Under the pieces are notes generated by a model, which was not told the DNA's origin, did not search any database, and saw only the letters and a program-made list of their open reading frames with translations. Source: Rhizaria sp. SCN 62-66 (Eukaryota > Rhizaria, unplaced). Taken from it: a stretch of 61,223 bases of DNA. The DNA lies in contig MEDY01000153.1 of assembly GCA_001724265.1 (NCBI GenBank), positions 1 through 61,223 of the forward strand. Direction: 5' to 3'. The translations under genes were made by a program, and so were the position numbers. Of the stretch, positions 1 through 11,800 are shown in pieces (position 1 is the first letter of the stretch; each line of letters opens with the position of its first letter).

Positions 1-138
1 GGCGAGACGGATGGGGGACGTACGGGAAGTGCCGTTCTTGCCGATGACGGTGGCCTCGTTGGGGTCGAGCCAGACCTTGCCCTTGCCGCAGGACATGACA
101 GAGGCAGCCAGGCGCTTCTGGAGCTTCAGACTCACCAT
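1..138 (-). CDS. RPL19: 60S ribosomal protein eL19 (RPL19), first exon, partial
   Basis: Structural protein of the large ribosomal subunit. The minus strand from the ATG at 138 reads [18 protein letters not shown] followed by [18 protein letters not shown], the highly conserved N terminus of eL19. The first coding exon covers 138 to 24 (38 codons plus one base). A GTACGT donor at 23-18 fits the donor consensus of the window and falls where the family continues as N-S-R; bases 23-1 are then intron and the rest of the gene lies beyond the left edge. If there is no intron, the frame simply stays open to base 1. Start choice is secure because the family begins [11 protein letters not shown]. Confidence is high for identity and moderate for the intron. 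Confidence 0.9.
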   Translation of the reverse strand, partial: MVSLKLQKRLAASVMSCGKGKVWLDPNEATVIGKNGTSRTSPIRLA

Positions 139-764
139 GTTTGCTATAGCAGAGGGAGTGATAAACGCAGTGGGAAGGAAGCGGTGTGAGGAAAGAGTCG
201 TGATGGGGCAGGGTGAACATTGCAAGAGAACTCAGCGACACGGTCTCGAAGAGCTCACCGTGAGCGGGACCCTCAAAACAGTGAAAAGCGACCTGAAGCG
301 AACGGCCACAGAACTCAGCAGCAGCGGAAATAGAGTACAAGAATATCACTATATAATTCATTCCAACGACGAACTGTAAACAAGAAACGGCAAGGCCAGC
401 ACAGGGTCTTTTTGAGTCCCGCGAAAGCGCAACCCACTGGCCACCCCTAAAGTCTAGCCGGCGACCAGACTTTCAGATCAGGAGCCCACAGTCCCCGCCC
501 ACGGTCACCTCGGGCCGAGCGCAGTACTAAAGTACTCGATTGTCGCAGCACATGTTCAGTATACAATAATTATTTCGTTTGTTTCAGTGAGATCCCTATT
601 CTACAAATATACTCGTGTATTTGATGTATCTTCAAAAGAACAAAATAGACAACAAACACTCCAAAACACAATTCTATGCAACAACTGGCTCAAAACCATC
701 AATAAATCAAGGCAACAACGATTAAACTGGACAGCTATGAGGCTAATTTCAACAGCAGAGGCTT
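139..764. other. intergenic region: RPL19 promoter and EIPR1 3' flank
   Basis: There is no supported coding sequence. Both flanking genes are on the minus strand, so this holds the RPL19 5' flank and the EIPR1 3' end. It includes the shared promoter-type motif at 497-509 and CCACTGGCCA at 434-443, a second sequence that also occurs at 42733. The part nearest EIPR1 (about 560-764) is AT-rich and looks like 3' UTR. Confidence 0.6.
497..509 (-). promoter_or_regulatory. shared promoter-region motif (GCCCACGGTCACC)
   Basis: GCCCACGGTCACC lies about 360 bp upstream of the RPL19 ATG. The same or nearly the same sequence appears in four other intergenic regions next to gene starts (17277, 42684/42708, 49583, 56084). 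Recurrence at gene starts suggests a transcription-factor site or core promoter element; function is inferred. Confidence 0.5.
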
Positions 765-2486
765 TTAGAGCAGAATCTTGTACTTTTCATTTGAAGGCAC
801 TGATCCAATGAGCACGCGGCCATCAATCGAGACCGAGGCAAACACCCAAGGGCTCGTCGCAGACCATGTGATGCTATGACAGGAAAGAAAGAAATATACC
901 AATGATGTAAAAAAGAGATGAGATGATACGTACATTGCAGGTCGTATTCAATCATTAAAAGGTAATACATGGTCGTTAGTTGTAGTAGTTGTAGCTGAGA
1001 TACAGATATATAACCAGCACAATTGACATATGTTCAAGTCAAAAGGCGAAGCTTCATGAAAGCGCAACATCTGTTTCACGTCGCCGTTCGTTCTAGTTTC
1101 ATTCAAAGCGTACCTGTGGATGGTGTCCTCGTGCTCGTCCATGTGACAGAGCATGCGGTCCACGACTTCCCCTTCGCTGCCCTCGCTCTCGCCCTCGCCA
1201 TCCTGGTCCTGGCCGCTGCCGCTGCCGCTATAGCCGTGGCTGTGGCCGTAGCCCTGGATCGCGCCCTGGCCGGCCGGGCCGCCCTTGGCGCCCTGCGCGG
1301 GCTCGAAGCTGGCTTGCGGCACCGAGGACACGGACAGCGCGCTCCACAGGGCGACCACGCTGTCGTCGCCCGCCGTGATCAGCAGCTGGTCATGTGACTG
1401 GTTGTACGCCACCGCCGTCAGCGACGCCGCCGTGGCCGCCAGCGCGAGCAGCGGCTGCAGCGGGCGCCGCTCGTCCCACACGCGCACGTGTCCGTCGGTG
1501 CCCACCGTTACGACGGTGTGCGGCCGGTTCGGATTGACATCGATGGCCGTGACGGCGCCGGCGTGCGCCTGGCGGATCACCGCCGTCTCAGCCATCGTGC
1601 GCACGTCCCACGCCCGCAGCGCGCGGCCCGACGCCGTGTAGAAGGCGGCGCCCGGCCGGTGCGGGTCCCAGCACAGCGCGGCGAGAGGCGCCGTGAGCGC
1701 TGTGGACGTGACGGCTGTGTGGCCGATGTCCGAGGAGCCCTGGTCGATGTCCCACAGGTACACGTGGTGCGCGTGACGCGTGAGAACCTTGCTCACGGTC
1801 GCCGCGGCCGCCACCGACGCCGAAGGTGACGTCGCGCCTGCGGCGCTGTTGGGCGGCGGGGGGCACCAGGCGACGGCGCCGCGCGGGCCCGCAGGCGTGG
1901 CCGGCAGCTGGTACGCCGTCGGCAGCGTAAAGCGCGCCGTCGCGGGGTCCGCCACCGTGCCGAACAGCGTCGCGGCGGGCGGCAGCGCGCCGGCGCCCGC
2001 GGCCGCGCCCGAGGGGGAGCCGAAAGGCCCGCCGGCGGCGAGGGCGGCGGCGGCGTGGGAGAGGCCTGGAGGGAGCACGGGCGCGGGGGCCGCGGTGGGG
2101 ATGCGCAGCGTAAGCAGCGCCTCGGGTGCAAGCGTCGTGGTGTCGGCGGCGGCGGCGGCGGCCAGGTCAGGGACCTTCCAGAGCGTGGCGACGCCGCAGT
2201 CGGTGGAGGCGATGTGCTGCACGGTGAAGTAGCGGTCCGAAAAGGCTGGGGACGTCGTGATACCTGTGATCTCGGCGTCGGAGTGGCGCAGAGTGAATGA
2301 GTCGCGCAGGGTCAGCGCCTCGTCGTCGTAGTCGAAGACGTGGACCTCGTTGGGCGCCTCGGTGGTCGCTGTGCCTACCAGGAAGGTGTGGGCTGAGGCG
2401 GGCGCGGATGCGTTAGGGACGAGCCCAGCGACGGGGCCAGACGCCAGCGGGAGGTTATAAGACGAAACGGGGGCGTGAGAGGCCAT
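765..2486 (-). CDS. EIPR1: EARP-interacting protein 1 homologue (TSSC1/EIPR1), WD40 protein
   Basis: WD40 beta-propeller that in animals binds the EARP/GARP tethering complexes and acts in endosomal recycling and dense-core vesicle traffic. Two exons: 2486-1114 and 873-765 (TAA), giving 493 aa (human about 387). Donor GTACGC is at 1113; the acceptor is the TAG ending at 874. The join reads HEDTIHSITWSATSPWVFAS, matching the family's HEDSVYAVEWSSADPW, and the C terminus ends KYKILL as in human KYHILL. WD repeats are seen in the middle (VYLWDIDQG, LRAWDVRTM, VRVWDERRP, VALWSALS). The extra length is Ala/Pro/Gly-rich inserts at about residues 110-215 and a Gly/Ser/Glu-rich insert before the last repeat. 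The gene lies head to head with CARNMT1. Confidence 0.88.
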
Positions 2487-2920
2487 TTGGTTCGGGGGAG
2501 CGCGGAAATCGAAGTCGGAGACGTGACGGGGCGCGGGAAAAAGGCGCAGAACAGCGGTGTCGCGAGATGGCGGGTGACGCAGTAGGATCTAAAGGCACAG
2601 CGCCGTGGTAGTTAAGTGAAACAGAAAGAAAGTGAGACATTTACAGACAATTTATCACGCGTAATGAAAATCGAATGAATACAGAGTGTGTCGGAAGACA
2701 GAAAGATCAGAGAATCGGAAATGTGAGACGTTGGGATGCACTACACGATGGTCGCTGGTTCAAAAGCGAGTGCGGATCTTTGAAAAGACGAGTTTGGGCC
2801 ACCAAATCCGTTGATCAAGATACTCTATTGGAAAAAAGTACAAGCCACCGACTTGAAGTTGTTGCATAAATTCGCACGAGATAAACGTTCGTCGTGTCCG
2901 CTGTGTCGACTAAACTTTGA
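2487..2920. promoter_or_regulatory. divergent promoter region EIPR1 / CARNMT1
   Basis: These 434 bp separate two gene starts on opposite strands and must hold both promoters. The side next to EIPR1 is GC-rich and the middle is AT-rich. I see no copy of the recurring GCYCACRGTCRYCG motif and no TATA element I would defend. Confidence 0.5.
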
Positions 2921-5900
2921 ATGTCTGCCACAGGCCCTGGACCCAGCGCTCTCATTGGCGCAGCTGGCCTCGGAGATCCAGCCTTGCCCTCCGGCGCGCC
3001 TGCGCCTGACCATCACCATATGACGCATGTACCAGTGTTATTTAACTCCTCTCCTGCGCACGGAGACCCCGCGGGCCTGCAGTCTTCCTCACACGCAGCC
3101 TCCGACGTGTCACCCGTTGCGCTCTCCCAAGCCCCCACAGCCGCCGTCGCCGCCGCCGCATCACAACTTGCGCCCGCCGCTGCCGCCGCTGCCCCGCTTA
3201 CCGACCTGCCCCTTGCCGACGCTTCCGTTGACAGCAGCACAACAGACGACGCCTCCGAGGCGTTCCTGGAGGAGGAAAGCCGCGACTATTTCGACGCAAC
3301 CCACGAGTTCAAGCTCCTTCCTGCCGCCACCGTCGCCGCCACCAGCTCCCGTCGCGCGCGCCCTTCCCGCCGCACCGCGTCGTCCGGCGCAGCCCCCGTC
3401 ATCGAGACCGAGCCCCAGCCCACCGGGACGCCTTCGACTGCGTCCTCGGCGGTGGCCTCGGCGGCGTACCGCGGGATCTTCGACGAGGTCGACGACGGGT
3501 CGCGCCCCCCGGGCCACGACATCGTGCCCTTCCTCACGCTTGCGGAGCTGCGATCCTTCTTTCTCGACGGCGGCGTCGCGCTGCTCGACGATTCTTTCAC
3601 GCCCGAAGGCGACCCGTGCCCGCACGCGCGCTGGGACGGCGCCGTAGCCGTGGCGGCCGCCGAGGCCGACGAGGCCGCGCAGCTCGCCATCCTGCGCCAG
3701 TCCCCCAACGCCGTCGCGCGGGACCTAGCGGCCGCCGTCTCACCCTCCGCGCCGGCCTTTGCGGGCGCCGCGGCGGGGGACGACGGGTGGCGCGCGCGCG
3801 TGGCGACGGGGCGGCCGCCGGAGTCGTTCGCGTCTCTCGACGAGGTCAAGCGCTTCCGAAAGGCCGCTGTGGGATCGATCAAAGAGGCGGCGCATCTGCT
3901 CGATGTGTTTGACCACTACGCGGCGTACCACCACGCCACCAAGGGCATGCTTAAGCGGCAGGAGGCGCAGATCGACCGACTGGAGTGGAAAGCGCGCGCT
4001 GTGCTGGGAGATATGAGGAGAAAGTTCCTCCAGAGGGAGATGTGCACCGACGAAAACCAACAGTTTCTCACAGAGCTCCTCCGCACTCAGGTACGATTAA
4101 TAACACAATCACTGAATACCGTAGCTTTTTTATCAAACCCAAGTTTCCCTAATTTTGTGTATTTTAACTCACCAGTGACTTCTTGCGTCTTGGCTCGTCG
4201 TTTTTGGATCCAGGCCCTGGGCGACCCGCGCGTCGACTTCACCCGCGTGCGCGACCTCTGCCCGACGAACCGCCACCTGCCGAACCCCGACAAGGTGCGC
4301 GCCGCGCTCAAGCAGTGTGCGCGCGACTGGAGCGTCGAGGGCGAGAAAGAGCGCGCATCGTGCTACGGCCCCATTCTCGAGGTACGCAACTTGAACAAGC
4401 TCCTAACCCGGTCGCCAGCAACGGATCACTTGAATATACCAGTTTGTTTGTACTCTACTGTTACGCTTGTTGCAACCATTTTTTTCAGTGTTTATGAGAA
4501 GTATGATAGCACACAAAATATTTCTAACCTAGTTCTATCATTTTTGTTGTCTGAATCTCACGCGATACGCAGACACTGACGCGTTTGTTTCCTGACGAGG
4601 ACGCTCGTGGGGACCTCGCAGTCTTGGTCCCTGGCACAGGCCTCTCTCGCCTGCACTATGACATCGCCCGCATGGGCTTCCAGTCCCACGGCGTCGAGTT
4701 CTCCTACTACATGCTGCTCCCGGCATACTACCTGCTTAATTGCGTTGAACGCAAGGAGCAGTGGAACATCTATCCCTGGGTCCACGCCTCCAGCAACGTC
4801 CGCGCCTCTGTCGACCGCGTCACTCCCATCAAAGTACGTCTCGTTTTTCCCAAACCACATCGTCGCGCGAAGTGTCATTTCATTATTTAGATAGACATGT
4901 TGCATTCTACACTGTTTCAACTCATTTTCCTTCTCCCGTATTTTGTTTCTGCTGTTGCAGATCCCCGACCTGGTGTGCGGGTCGGTTCCGCTGGCGCCCA
5001 AAGCCGGCGAAGGCTTCCGCATGATGGCGGGTGACTTCCTCGACGTCATGGGTCCCCACACGGCCGACACGTACGACGCCGTAGTGACGTGCTTTTTCAT
5101 CGACACGGCACACAACGTGCTCGACTATCTGCGCCGCATCTCGCTCGTGCTCAAGCCTGGCGGCAAGTGGATCAACCTCGGACCCCTGCTCTACCACTTC
5201 GCGGACCTGGTACGCGCTTAAATATGATATTTGTACTGTATACTTAATGCGCCGCTGTTGAATTTGGTACCGTCCACAATGTTTATTACCGCTCTTCCTC
5301 AACGACGCAGGTTCACTCACTTTAAGCCATCTTTTCTAACATCGTCGCTTCACCATGAACTTCCCCGTTTTTCTCTATTCCATGTATGTCTACCCTCTCT
5401 AGCCTGGTGAGGAATCGATTGAGCTGGCCTGGGACGAAATTCGCGCCGCAATGGTGTCTTTCGGCCTGTCGCTGGACACCGAGTCGTTCGACAACATTGC
5501 CAACTACGCCGTCGCGCCCCACGCCCTCATGGCCACAACTTATAAGTACGTTTCACGAAACACGCATATATACGGCGCAAACGCACTCCCATTGAAAGAT
5601 TGACTCTGATGAAACTAGGAGCGTTTCTTTACACATGTGCGCTCTTGATTTTATAGCGTCAACGCGATGTATCCCTCTTCGTATGCCCTATTTCACATCC
5701 ATTCTTGCTCACCATCACCGCTTTCTACATGCACTTCTGTCCGCAGCTGCGTCTTCTCCGTGGCGACCAAGACTTCGGACACGACCGACACGGACGGCTG
5801 GGACCCGACCGTGTTGACCGCCATCCTAACCGCGGGCGCCATTGCCGACGCGCAGCAGCAGCAGCAGCAGCAGCAGTTGCTGGAGCAGCAGCAGCTTGAT

Positions 5901-5979
5901 CAGGGCCATGACCATCAGAAGCACGCCCGCAGGCAGATGCGCAAACAACAAAAGCTCCTGTAGCAGCAGCAGCAGCAGC

Positions 5980-6020
<41 letters not shown>

Positions 6021-6275
6021 AGTCAGCCACAAGCCCCAGAGGATTCCGCCTTGCTGCAACAGCAGCTCCAGCAGTTGCAGCAGCTGCAGTTTCTGCACAA
6101 GCAGCTTCCGCAGCAGCAACATCAGCAGCAACAGCAGCGCAACCCTGCTCACAGCCACTCTCACGGCCACGGTCACGGCCACGGTCACGGTCACAGCCAT
6201 GGACTAAGCGGCAGCCCTTGCGGCGGCCACGACGACGGCAACGGCGACGGCAGCGAGTATAGCCACGCGCAGTAA
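2921..6275 (+). CDS. CARNMT1: carnosine N-methyltransferase homologue (N2227 family), two in-frame TAG codons
   Basis: SAM-dependent methyltransferase of the CARNMT1/YNL092W family (N2227 domain), which methylates carnosine in animals. Six exons: 2921-4090, 4214-4381, 4573-4833, 4961-5209, 5403-5545, 5747-6275. Donors are GTACGA, GTACGC, GTACGT, GTACGC, GTACGT; every acceptor is AG and all joins keep frame. Residues 1-300 are Ala/Pro-rich and probably disordered. The domain begins near 300 (LDVFDHYAAYHHATKGM). The SAM loop LVPGTGLSRLHYDIARMGF is near 464, DAVVTCFFIDTAHNVLDY follows, then LKPGGKWINLGPLLYH. Exon 6 enters a CAG tract with TAG at 5961 and 5985, then continues as Gln-rich and His-Gly-rich sequence to TAA at 6273. 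With TAG as Gln the protein is 839 aa; stopping at the first TAG gives 735 aa, still with a complete domain. A GTAAGT overlaps the final TAA, so a further 3' exon cannot be excluded. Confidence 0.87.
5961..5963 (+). other. in-frame TAG, probable sense (Gln) codon 736 of CARNMT1
   Basis: Preceded by AAG CTC CTG and followed by CAG CAG, in the reading frame of exon 6. The frame then stays open, apart from a second TAG, for about 100 codons of Gln- and His-rich sequence. Confidence 0.75.
5985..5987 (+). other. in-frame TAG, probable sense (Gln) codon 744 of CARNMT1
   Basis: Lies between CAG and CAG inside the repeat and in the same frame as the TAG at 5961. Two TAGs at CAG positions of one tract are what is expected if TAG and CAG are interchangeable. 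Confidence 0.75.
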
Positions 6276-7095
6276 GTAACGGGTGGCATCCACTGTTCTC
6301 TGATGTCATACCTGTGCACAACACTTATCTTATGACTGTACTGTTGACTGGCCAGTGTTGAATCTTAGCCACTATCGCTTTCATCGACACAACTCTCTCT
6401 ACTCGTAGGATTAACTGCGTGTAGTAAGTTTAATAATTATGGTCACAATTACTATATGAATCGCGCGTCAAGTCGACATTTGTGCGCTGTTTTTTGCAGA
6501 CTACACGCACGGCTAGCACAAACGCCATATCAAACACCCACTCATTCACTCATTCTTTCACCCACCACATCGAAACGCAAACCTTTGACCTCTAAACTAA
6601 CGGACCACTGCTGTAAGTCGCTCCGAGCCTGGCAGACACGAACGCGGACTCTGTGATACTGATTTCTTCACTATGTCCGTGCGCGCGCGTGCCTGCTCTC
6701 TGCACTTTCATGTGCAACAAACATGACTCTTACGCATGTTGACGTATTTGCGTCGGGTTAATTTCTTTTATATACCGATCCTAGTTTTTATGTGTTTTTT
6801 TTTCGTTTTTGTTTTAGTGGGTGCATTTAGTTCTTTTTTCAACTCTAAATGTCGCATTCAATCTGAACAAGTTTACCACACCGTTTTTATCCGGCCTTTC
6901 TCTGATATATTGTTTTGACTCTATTTTGTTCTGTCATCTGCCTGACTTTTTGTTTGATTTTGTTCTATTATACGTATGTCTTTTAGATTTGTACATCTCA
7001 TTGCTCTGTTCCTGCGTGAGTCTGCCTTGATCTGTGTCAAACTGTATAGTCTCTTGTAACTTCATAATAACAATTGTAATTGCTACGGCAAAAAC

Positions 7096-7122
7096 GCCGC
7101 ACGAACGCGGCATTTTTTTTTC
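7096..7122 (+). terminator. GC hairpin followed by T-run (terminator-like, or Pol III-type T-run)
   Basis: GCCGC at 7096-7100 pairs with GCGGC at 7107-7111 across a six-base loop, followed by A and ten T. It resembles an intrinsic terminator, or the oligo-T end of a Pol III transcript. No tRNA-type A/B boxes were recognised upstream, so the role is open. Confidence 0.25.
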
Positions 7123-8204
7123 TCTCATTCCACACCATTCCATGACAATTTACCATCTCTTTTTTATTTTGTTTGAACGTTAAGCTGATTTTACTTATTC
7201 TAGTCAAAGCACTACGATTCTAAAGCCAGTCTCAGTCCCTGTGTCCGTCGTAGCTCCGAGTTTCTGTTGCCTGTTTGCCTGTTTGTCACAGCCACGGTGG
7301 TTCTTACCTCGCGTTTGCTGCGGTCGATTGCCGCTCACTCCGATGTCCTCACTCTTGCTGCCTTCAAGCCTGCTTCAGCCACTCTTGTGCTACTCACAGT
7401 CACTCGCCATTGCTCTCAGTCCCTTGCACTGCGCACTGACGCGATCGCAGCATGTCGCCGTGACATGCTGCCTTGCTTTGCGCACCCGCGTCTCCTCGGT
7501 TGTACAATGTTGCCACCACTCTGACACCTTCGACATTTTGCATATTTATTGCACTTTGCTTTCAAGTGCACACGGCATCGCGACTCTACACTGCGTGTAT
7601 ATTGTTGTGTTTAGGTCTGCTCCTTTGTTGCGCACCAACACTGGCGCCACCCAGCGGCTATCTTTACTGCCGTTTTTGTCGATAGTCTACATACTATTAT
7701 TACTGTTCCCTATTTTTTGTGTATTTCTGATTTGTTTTACCTCTACTCTGTGTTTATTTTTCTTGAAACCCCTTCAACACTCCCCTGACCCGCTTTCATT
7801 ATTTGAATCTGTTCTCCCTCTCATCACACTCCTGTTTCTGTTTGGACTTGCGATACATGTCGATACCTCGCTTTTTTGGCTCATTTTTTGTGTACGCACG
7901 ATACTGCTGCGCTGCTCAATATCCATTCAATTCGCACTCTTTGTTCGTTTAATGGAGTCACAATGAGTTTAGCACTGCGTGCCCTTTCACACATCACCGT
8001 ATGTTGTTTCTGTTCCCTGCGTCGACCGCAACACCAAGCACTATTTTGTGTTGCTTCAACCCTTATTTGTATGTGTCTATTTTCATTTCTTTTGCCTTGT
8101 ATTTTTCATCGCTTCTGTGACCCTTTCGCACTTGTAGCTCCCATTGCTAGTACCTGTTCGTTGGGCTTCTTCTGCGAGTAGCCCTCTCATAACGAATCGT
8201 ACGC

Positions 8205-8271
8205 ATAACCCGTCGGCCCGACCGTTGTCAGCTGTTACGGTACTTTACATATAACACGTTGGCCCGGTCGG
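8205..8271 (+). repeat. imperfect 20-bp direct repeat pair
   Basis: ATAACCCGTCGGCCCGACCG at 8205-8224 and ATAACACGTTGGCCCGGTCG at 8251-8270 match at 16 of 20 positions, 46 bp apart. GC-rich islands in an otherwise T-rich region; function unknown. Confidence 0.5.
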
Positions 8272-8450
8272 CGTCCGTTCGTTACACCAGCAATCAGAGA
8301 CTTTTTTCCTCGTGTACATACTGGATCTTACATGTTCCTCTTCAGTGTCTGTTTTGTTCATGCGTCTTTTTTTGTTTTTTCTTGCCTGTCCTCATGTTGC
8401 TCCTGCATTCCTGCGGGCATTAAATGTGACCCCGCAGCTCGAGAGACCCG

Positions 8451-8482
8451 CACAAACACACACACACAACACACACACACAC
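8451..8482 (+). repeat. CA dinucleotide-rich microsatellite
   Basis: An almost uninterrupted CACACA tract with single A or AA interruptions, in non-coding DNA. Confidence 0.7.
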
Positions 8483-8829
8483 TTCCTCACTCCCCCATCC
8501 GCCCAGACTCTTCTCTGCTTGTCACTCGCAGTGCTGAGAGTTCTGATCCCCAAACAAATAAGCTCGCGCGCACTCTCGCCCTTTCAAAAATACAATTCCC
8601 GACAAATGAATGCTTTATAAACGTGTCTCTTGTGACAAGCCTGGTGATTTCACACGTCGTGACAAAAATATAATGACTCGTGAGCTTTCTTATTGAACTG
8701 ATTAATAAAGGGTCAACTTTTAATGATAATAATTGGTAGCGATTAACAGTTGCTCTTGGATAAACCGATGTTATCGGGCAAACCTCTGAAGGCTATTGGC
8801 TTGTCCCAGCTTGTAGTGATCAGCGTTTC

Positions 8830-11800
8830 TTAGAATGCAGACCCAGCCGCCCCTCCACGCGTGTTGACCTCTGCAACAAACTGCTCGTAGTCAGTCTCCA
8901 ACTTGTGTCCGCCAAAGCAGCCGCGGGGCCCGGCACAGCGGCAGGTGCCGCCGTACTGCGCGGGCAGCTGGTCGGGCGCGATGATCTCGAGCAGCGTCTT
9001 GGCGGCGTCGGCGCCGTTGCAAATCATTGTCTTCTTGATGGTGCGCTCGTGCAGCAGCGGCTTGACAACCTTCCAGATCATGTTGAACCACGACGGTACG
9101 TTGATGACGACGATCTTGGCGCTGCGCACGGGGTAGTGCGCTTGCAGAAGCTTCGACACGGACTTGACAAAGCTCATGGCGGAGCCGCCAATCATGTCGC
9201 GCATGCCGATGCCCTCCAGGTCGAGCACGGTGACGCACACGGCCTCGAGCCGGTTGTCCAGCACCGACCACTGGTACTCGCAGTTGTGCAGATAATGCAT
9301 CTGCAGGGCCTCGTCGCTCACGCCCGCGGCCTTGATGGTCTTGATGTTGAGCTTTCCGGGCCGCTCAATGTACACAAAGTGGCCGTCGCGCGAGTGCCCG
9401 TGGAACACGTGCCCGCACAGCTCGCGCACGCGGCTAAACTTCGGGTACGGCGTCGCGAGCAGCGAGTTGATGCCGTGCTCGGCGCGCCAGCGCTTGGTTT
9501 CGACCCAGCGCACTTTGGCCTTGGCCACGTCGCCCATCTCGGCCGCCACGTAGCGGCTCGGCATGTCAAAGCACAGCCGGTCCAGCACGGCGGGCGGCAG
9601 CGCCGTCGCGGCGGGCGGGAAAGGCCGGTCCTCGTTGCGCCACGTGAGGTTGAACTGCGGGTGGAACACGGTGCGAAGAGCCTGTACGTAACAAGTTAAG
9701 AAACAAACGCGAATATGAAAAAAACGGATTGGCATAAGAGGAATAGAACAAAGAAAAACAAGAAATTATGTAAAAGATCGAAGATCGTATGTAGTTGCAG
9801 TTTAATTGCTACCCACGTCGTTGTCCGTACCTCGTCTGGGTTGAGGTTCACCGGCTTGTTGCCACAGTGCTCATGGTCAAACAGCACCCAGTGGCGCGTG
9901 GGGTCGCCGCCGAGGAAGCCGCCAATGCCCTCGCCGGCGCCCGCAGTCGCGACTCTGGCGCCGCCCGCCGCGGCCGTCGCGTCTGCCGTGACGCCGGCGC
10001 TGCTGTCGGCGGGCGTGGCGTACGACTCAGAGAACGGGTTGGTGTCGATGAACGCGTCATCCGTCGTCGCCGTCTCCGCGCCCGCGCCGCCCGCAGCCGC
10101 AGCGGCCGCAGCAGCAGCAGCCGCCGCAGCAGCGCGACGCCGGCCGCCCCCGGTCCCGCGCCTGCCAGCGCCCGCGCCGCCGCTGCCGGCGCCGCTGCTC
10201 TGCGTAAGTGCAAGCTCTCTCAGCACGAAGGCCCTGATACGAGCGCGCTCCTCGCGGACTTGCGCGCGCGCGCGCTCGCGGGCCCAGGTGGTAGCGCCCA
10301 CGGCCGCGGCGGCGACGGCCGCGCCTGCGCCGACTACGTGCCACAGCGACACGGGCGCGGCCTCGGTGTAAGCCTGCGCGAGCGAGAGCAGCACGCGCGC
10401 GATGAGCGCCAGGCAGCTCAGCGCGCCCACCAGCCGCCACGCGCGCCGCGCCGCGCCGGCGCCGGAGCCTGCGGAGGCGGACGAGGACGAGGCGTCGCCG
10501 TCAAGGGTGTCTGCGGAGTCGCCCGCGGCGGCCGCGGCGGCGAGCGCAGAGTCAACGCTCTCCATCGCGCTCTTGGTCAGGCTGCCACTGCTGCTCGCAC
10601 CGCTGCTGCTCGCACCGCTGCTGCTGCTGTTGTTGATGGTGCTGTTGTTTGCGCCACTCACGCTGGCGTTGGCGTGGCTGGGGCTGTTGTTCTTGTTTGC
10701 TGGGACTTGACCTGGGGCGATGTAGGTACCTTCGGCGCCCCCCTTAGACCCAGCACCCTTAGACCCCGCGCCCGCGTTGACACTGCCGCGGTGGCCATTG
10801 ATGTGCCCCTGCGCCGCACCGGCGCCCGCAGTCGTAGACGCCACCGCGGCCGCGGAACCACTGGCGGAGAGCGAGAGCGAGAGCGAGAGCGCGGGCGCAG
10901 TCAGCGGCGCCGCGCCTGCGGCCCCGCTGTCGCCCGAGGAGGCCGATGGCGTGAAGGGCGGCGACGTGGCGGACACGCGCCGCAGCGGCGACATCGGCGT
11001 CGTCGGCCGCCGTGCGCCGCCGCCGTTGCCGCCGCTGAGGCTGCCGCGCGGGCCCCCCGCCGCTGGCGTCCCGGGGGCAGCAGCGCCGGCCGCGGCGCCG
11101 CCGGCGGTGGCAGTGCCGCTGGCAGCGGCCGAGGAGGAGGAGGAGGAAGAGGACTGGTGGCTGTGCGCGCGCATGCGCAGCTCGCCGAGGCTCAGTGTGC
11201 TGCCGTCACTGGACGAGAGACTACTCCTGGCGCCGCCCCCGCTGCCGTAGCCGTGGCCGTGGCCGCTGTGATCGGCGTCGGCAGCTGCGTGGACGCTGGC
11301 GGCCTCGCTGTGGCCGCGGCTGTCGCCGTCGCCGTCCTCGTCCTCGTCCTCGTCCTCGTCTTCGTCGTCGTAGCGCATCTCAGCGTCCTCCCAGTCGCTG
11401 TCGTCCTCGTCATCATAGCCGTCTCCGTGTCCGTGCCCGTGGCCGTGGCCGGTGGGGTGGGCGCCGCCCTTGTGACTGCGGGCCTCGGCGCGCGCGGCCG
11501 CCTCGGCCGCCACAGCGGCGGCCGTCGCAGCGGCCGTCGCAACGGCTGCGGCGGCGGCGGCTTGGTTGTGCGCATGCACTTGCGTATGCGACTGTAATTG
11601 AAGTTTACCGGGCGTCGCAGCAGCAGCACCAACAGCGGAAGTAGCAGTCGCAGTTGAAGTAGTGGCGGCAGCAGCAGCCGCAGCAGCAGCCGCAGCAGCA
11701 GCAGCCGGCGCAACACCGGCGGCCCCGCCGTTCGCTGCATTGCTGCCGCTGGTGGCGGCGGCGAGCGCGGCCTCCGCAGCCACGGCGGGCGGTGGCGCCA

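Larger units (their letters stand above)
5853..6017 (+). repeat. CAG trinucleotide tracts coding poly-Gln, interrupted by TAG
   Basis: Eight CAG units lie at 5853-5876. A second tract runs from 5961 to 6017 as TAG, five CAG, CAA, CAG, TAG, nine CAG and CAA. Each TAG differs from its neighbours by a single C-to-T change and the tract stays in the CARNMT1 frame. Confidence 0.9.
6276..8829. other. 2.5-kb gene-free, pyrimidine-rich region
   Basis: Between the ends of CARNMT1 (+) and the CRAL-TRIO gene (-). The plus strand is T- and C-rich and lacks the GC-rich third-position bias of every real exon here. The longest plus-strand open frame (7241-7966) is biased Leu/Ser/Cys/Phe with no domain and looks like chance. 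It includes a GC hairpin followed by ten T (7096-7122), an imperfect repeat pair (8205/8251) and a CA tract (8451-8482). It may be long 3' UTRs or a non-coding transcript; I see no tRNA or snRNA. Confidence 0.55.

Noticed and set aside
2740-2790. tRNA-like B box (GGTTCAAAAGC) upstream of CARNMT1
   Set aside because: It lacks the conserved CC end of a B box, and no A box or cloverleaf could be drawn.
7241-7966. 241-codon plus-strand open frame in the gene-free region
   Set aside because: Composition is Leu/Ser/Cys/Phe from a pyrimidine-rich strand, with no GC third-position bias, no domain and no splice support. Likely chance.
9795-11597. 600-codon frame antisense to the CRAL-TRIO gene
   Set aside because: Arg/Gly/Ala-rich shadow of the low-complexity exon.
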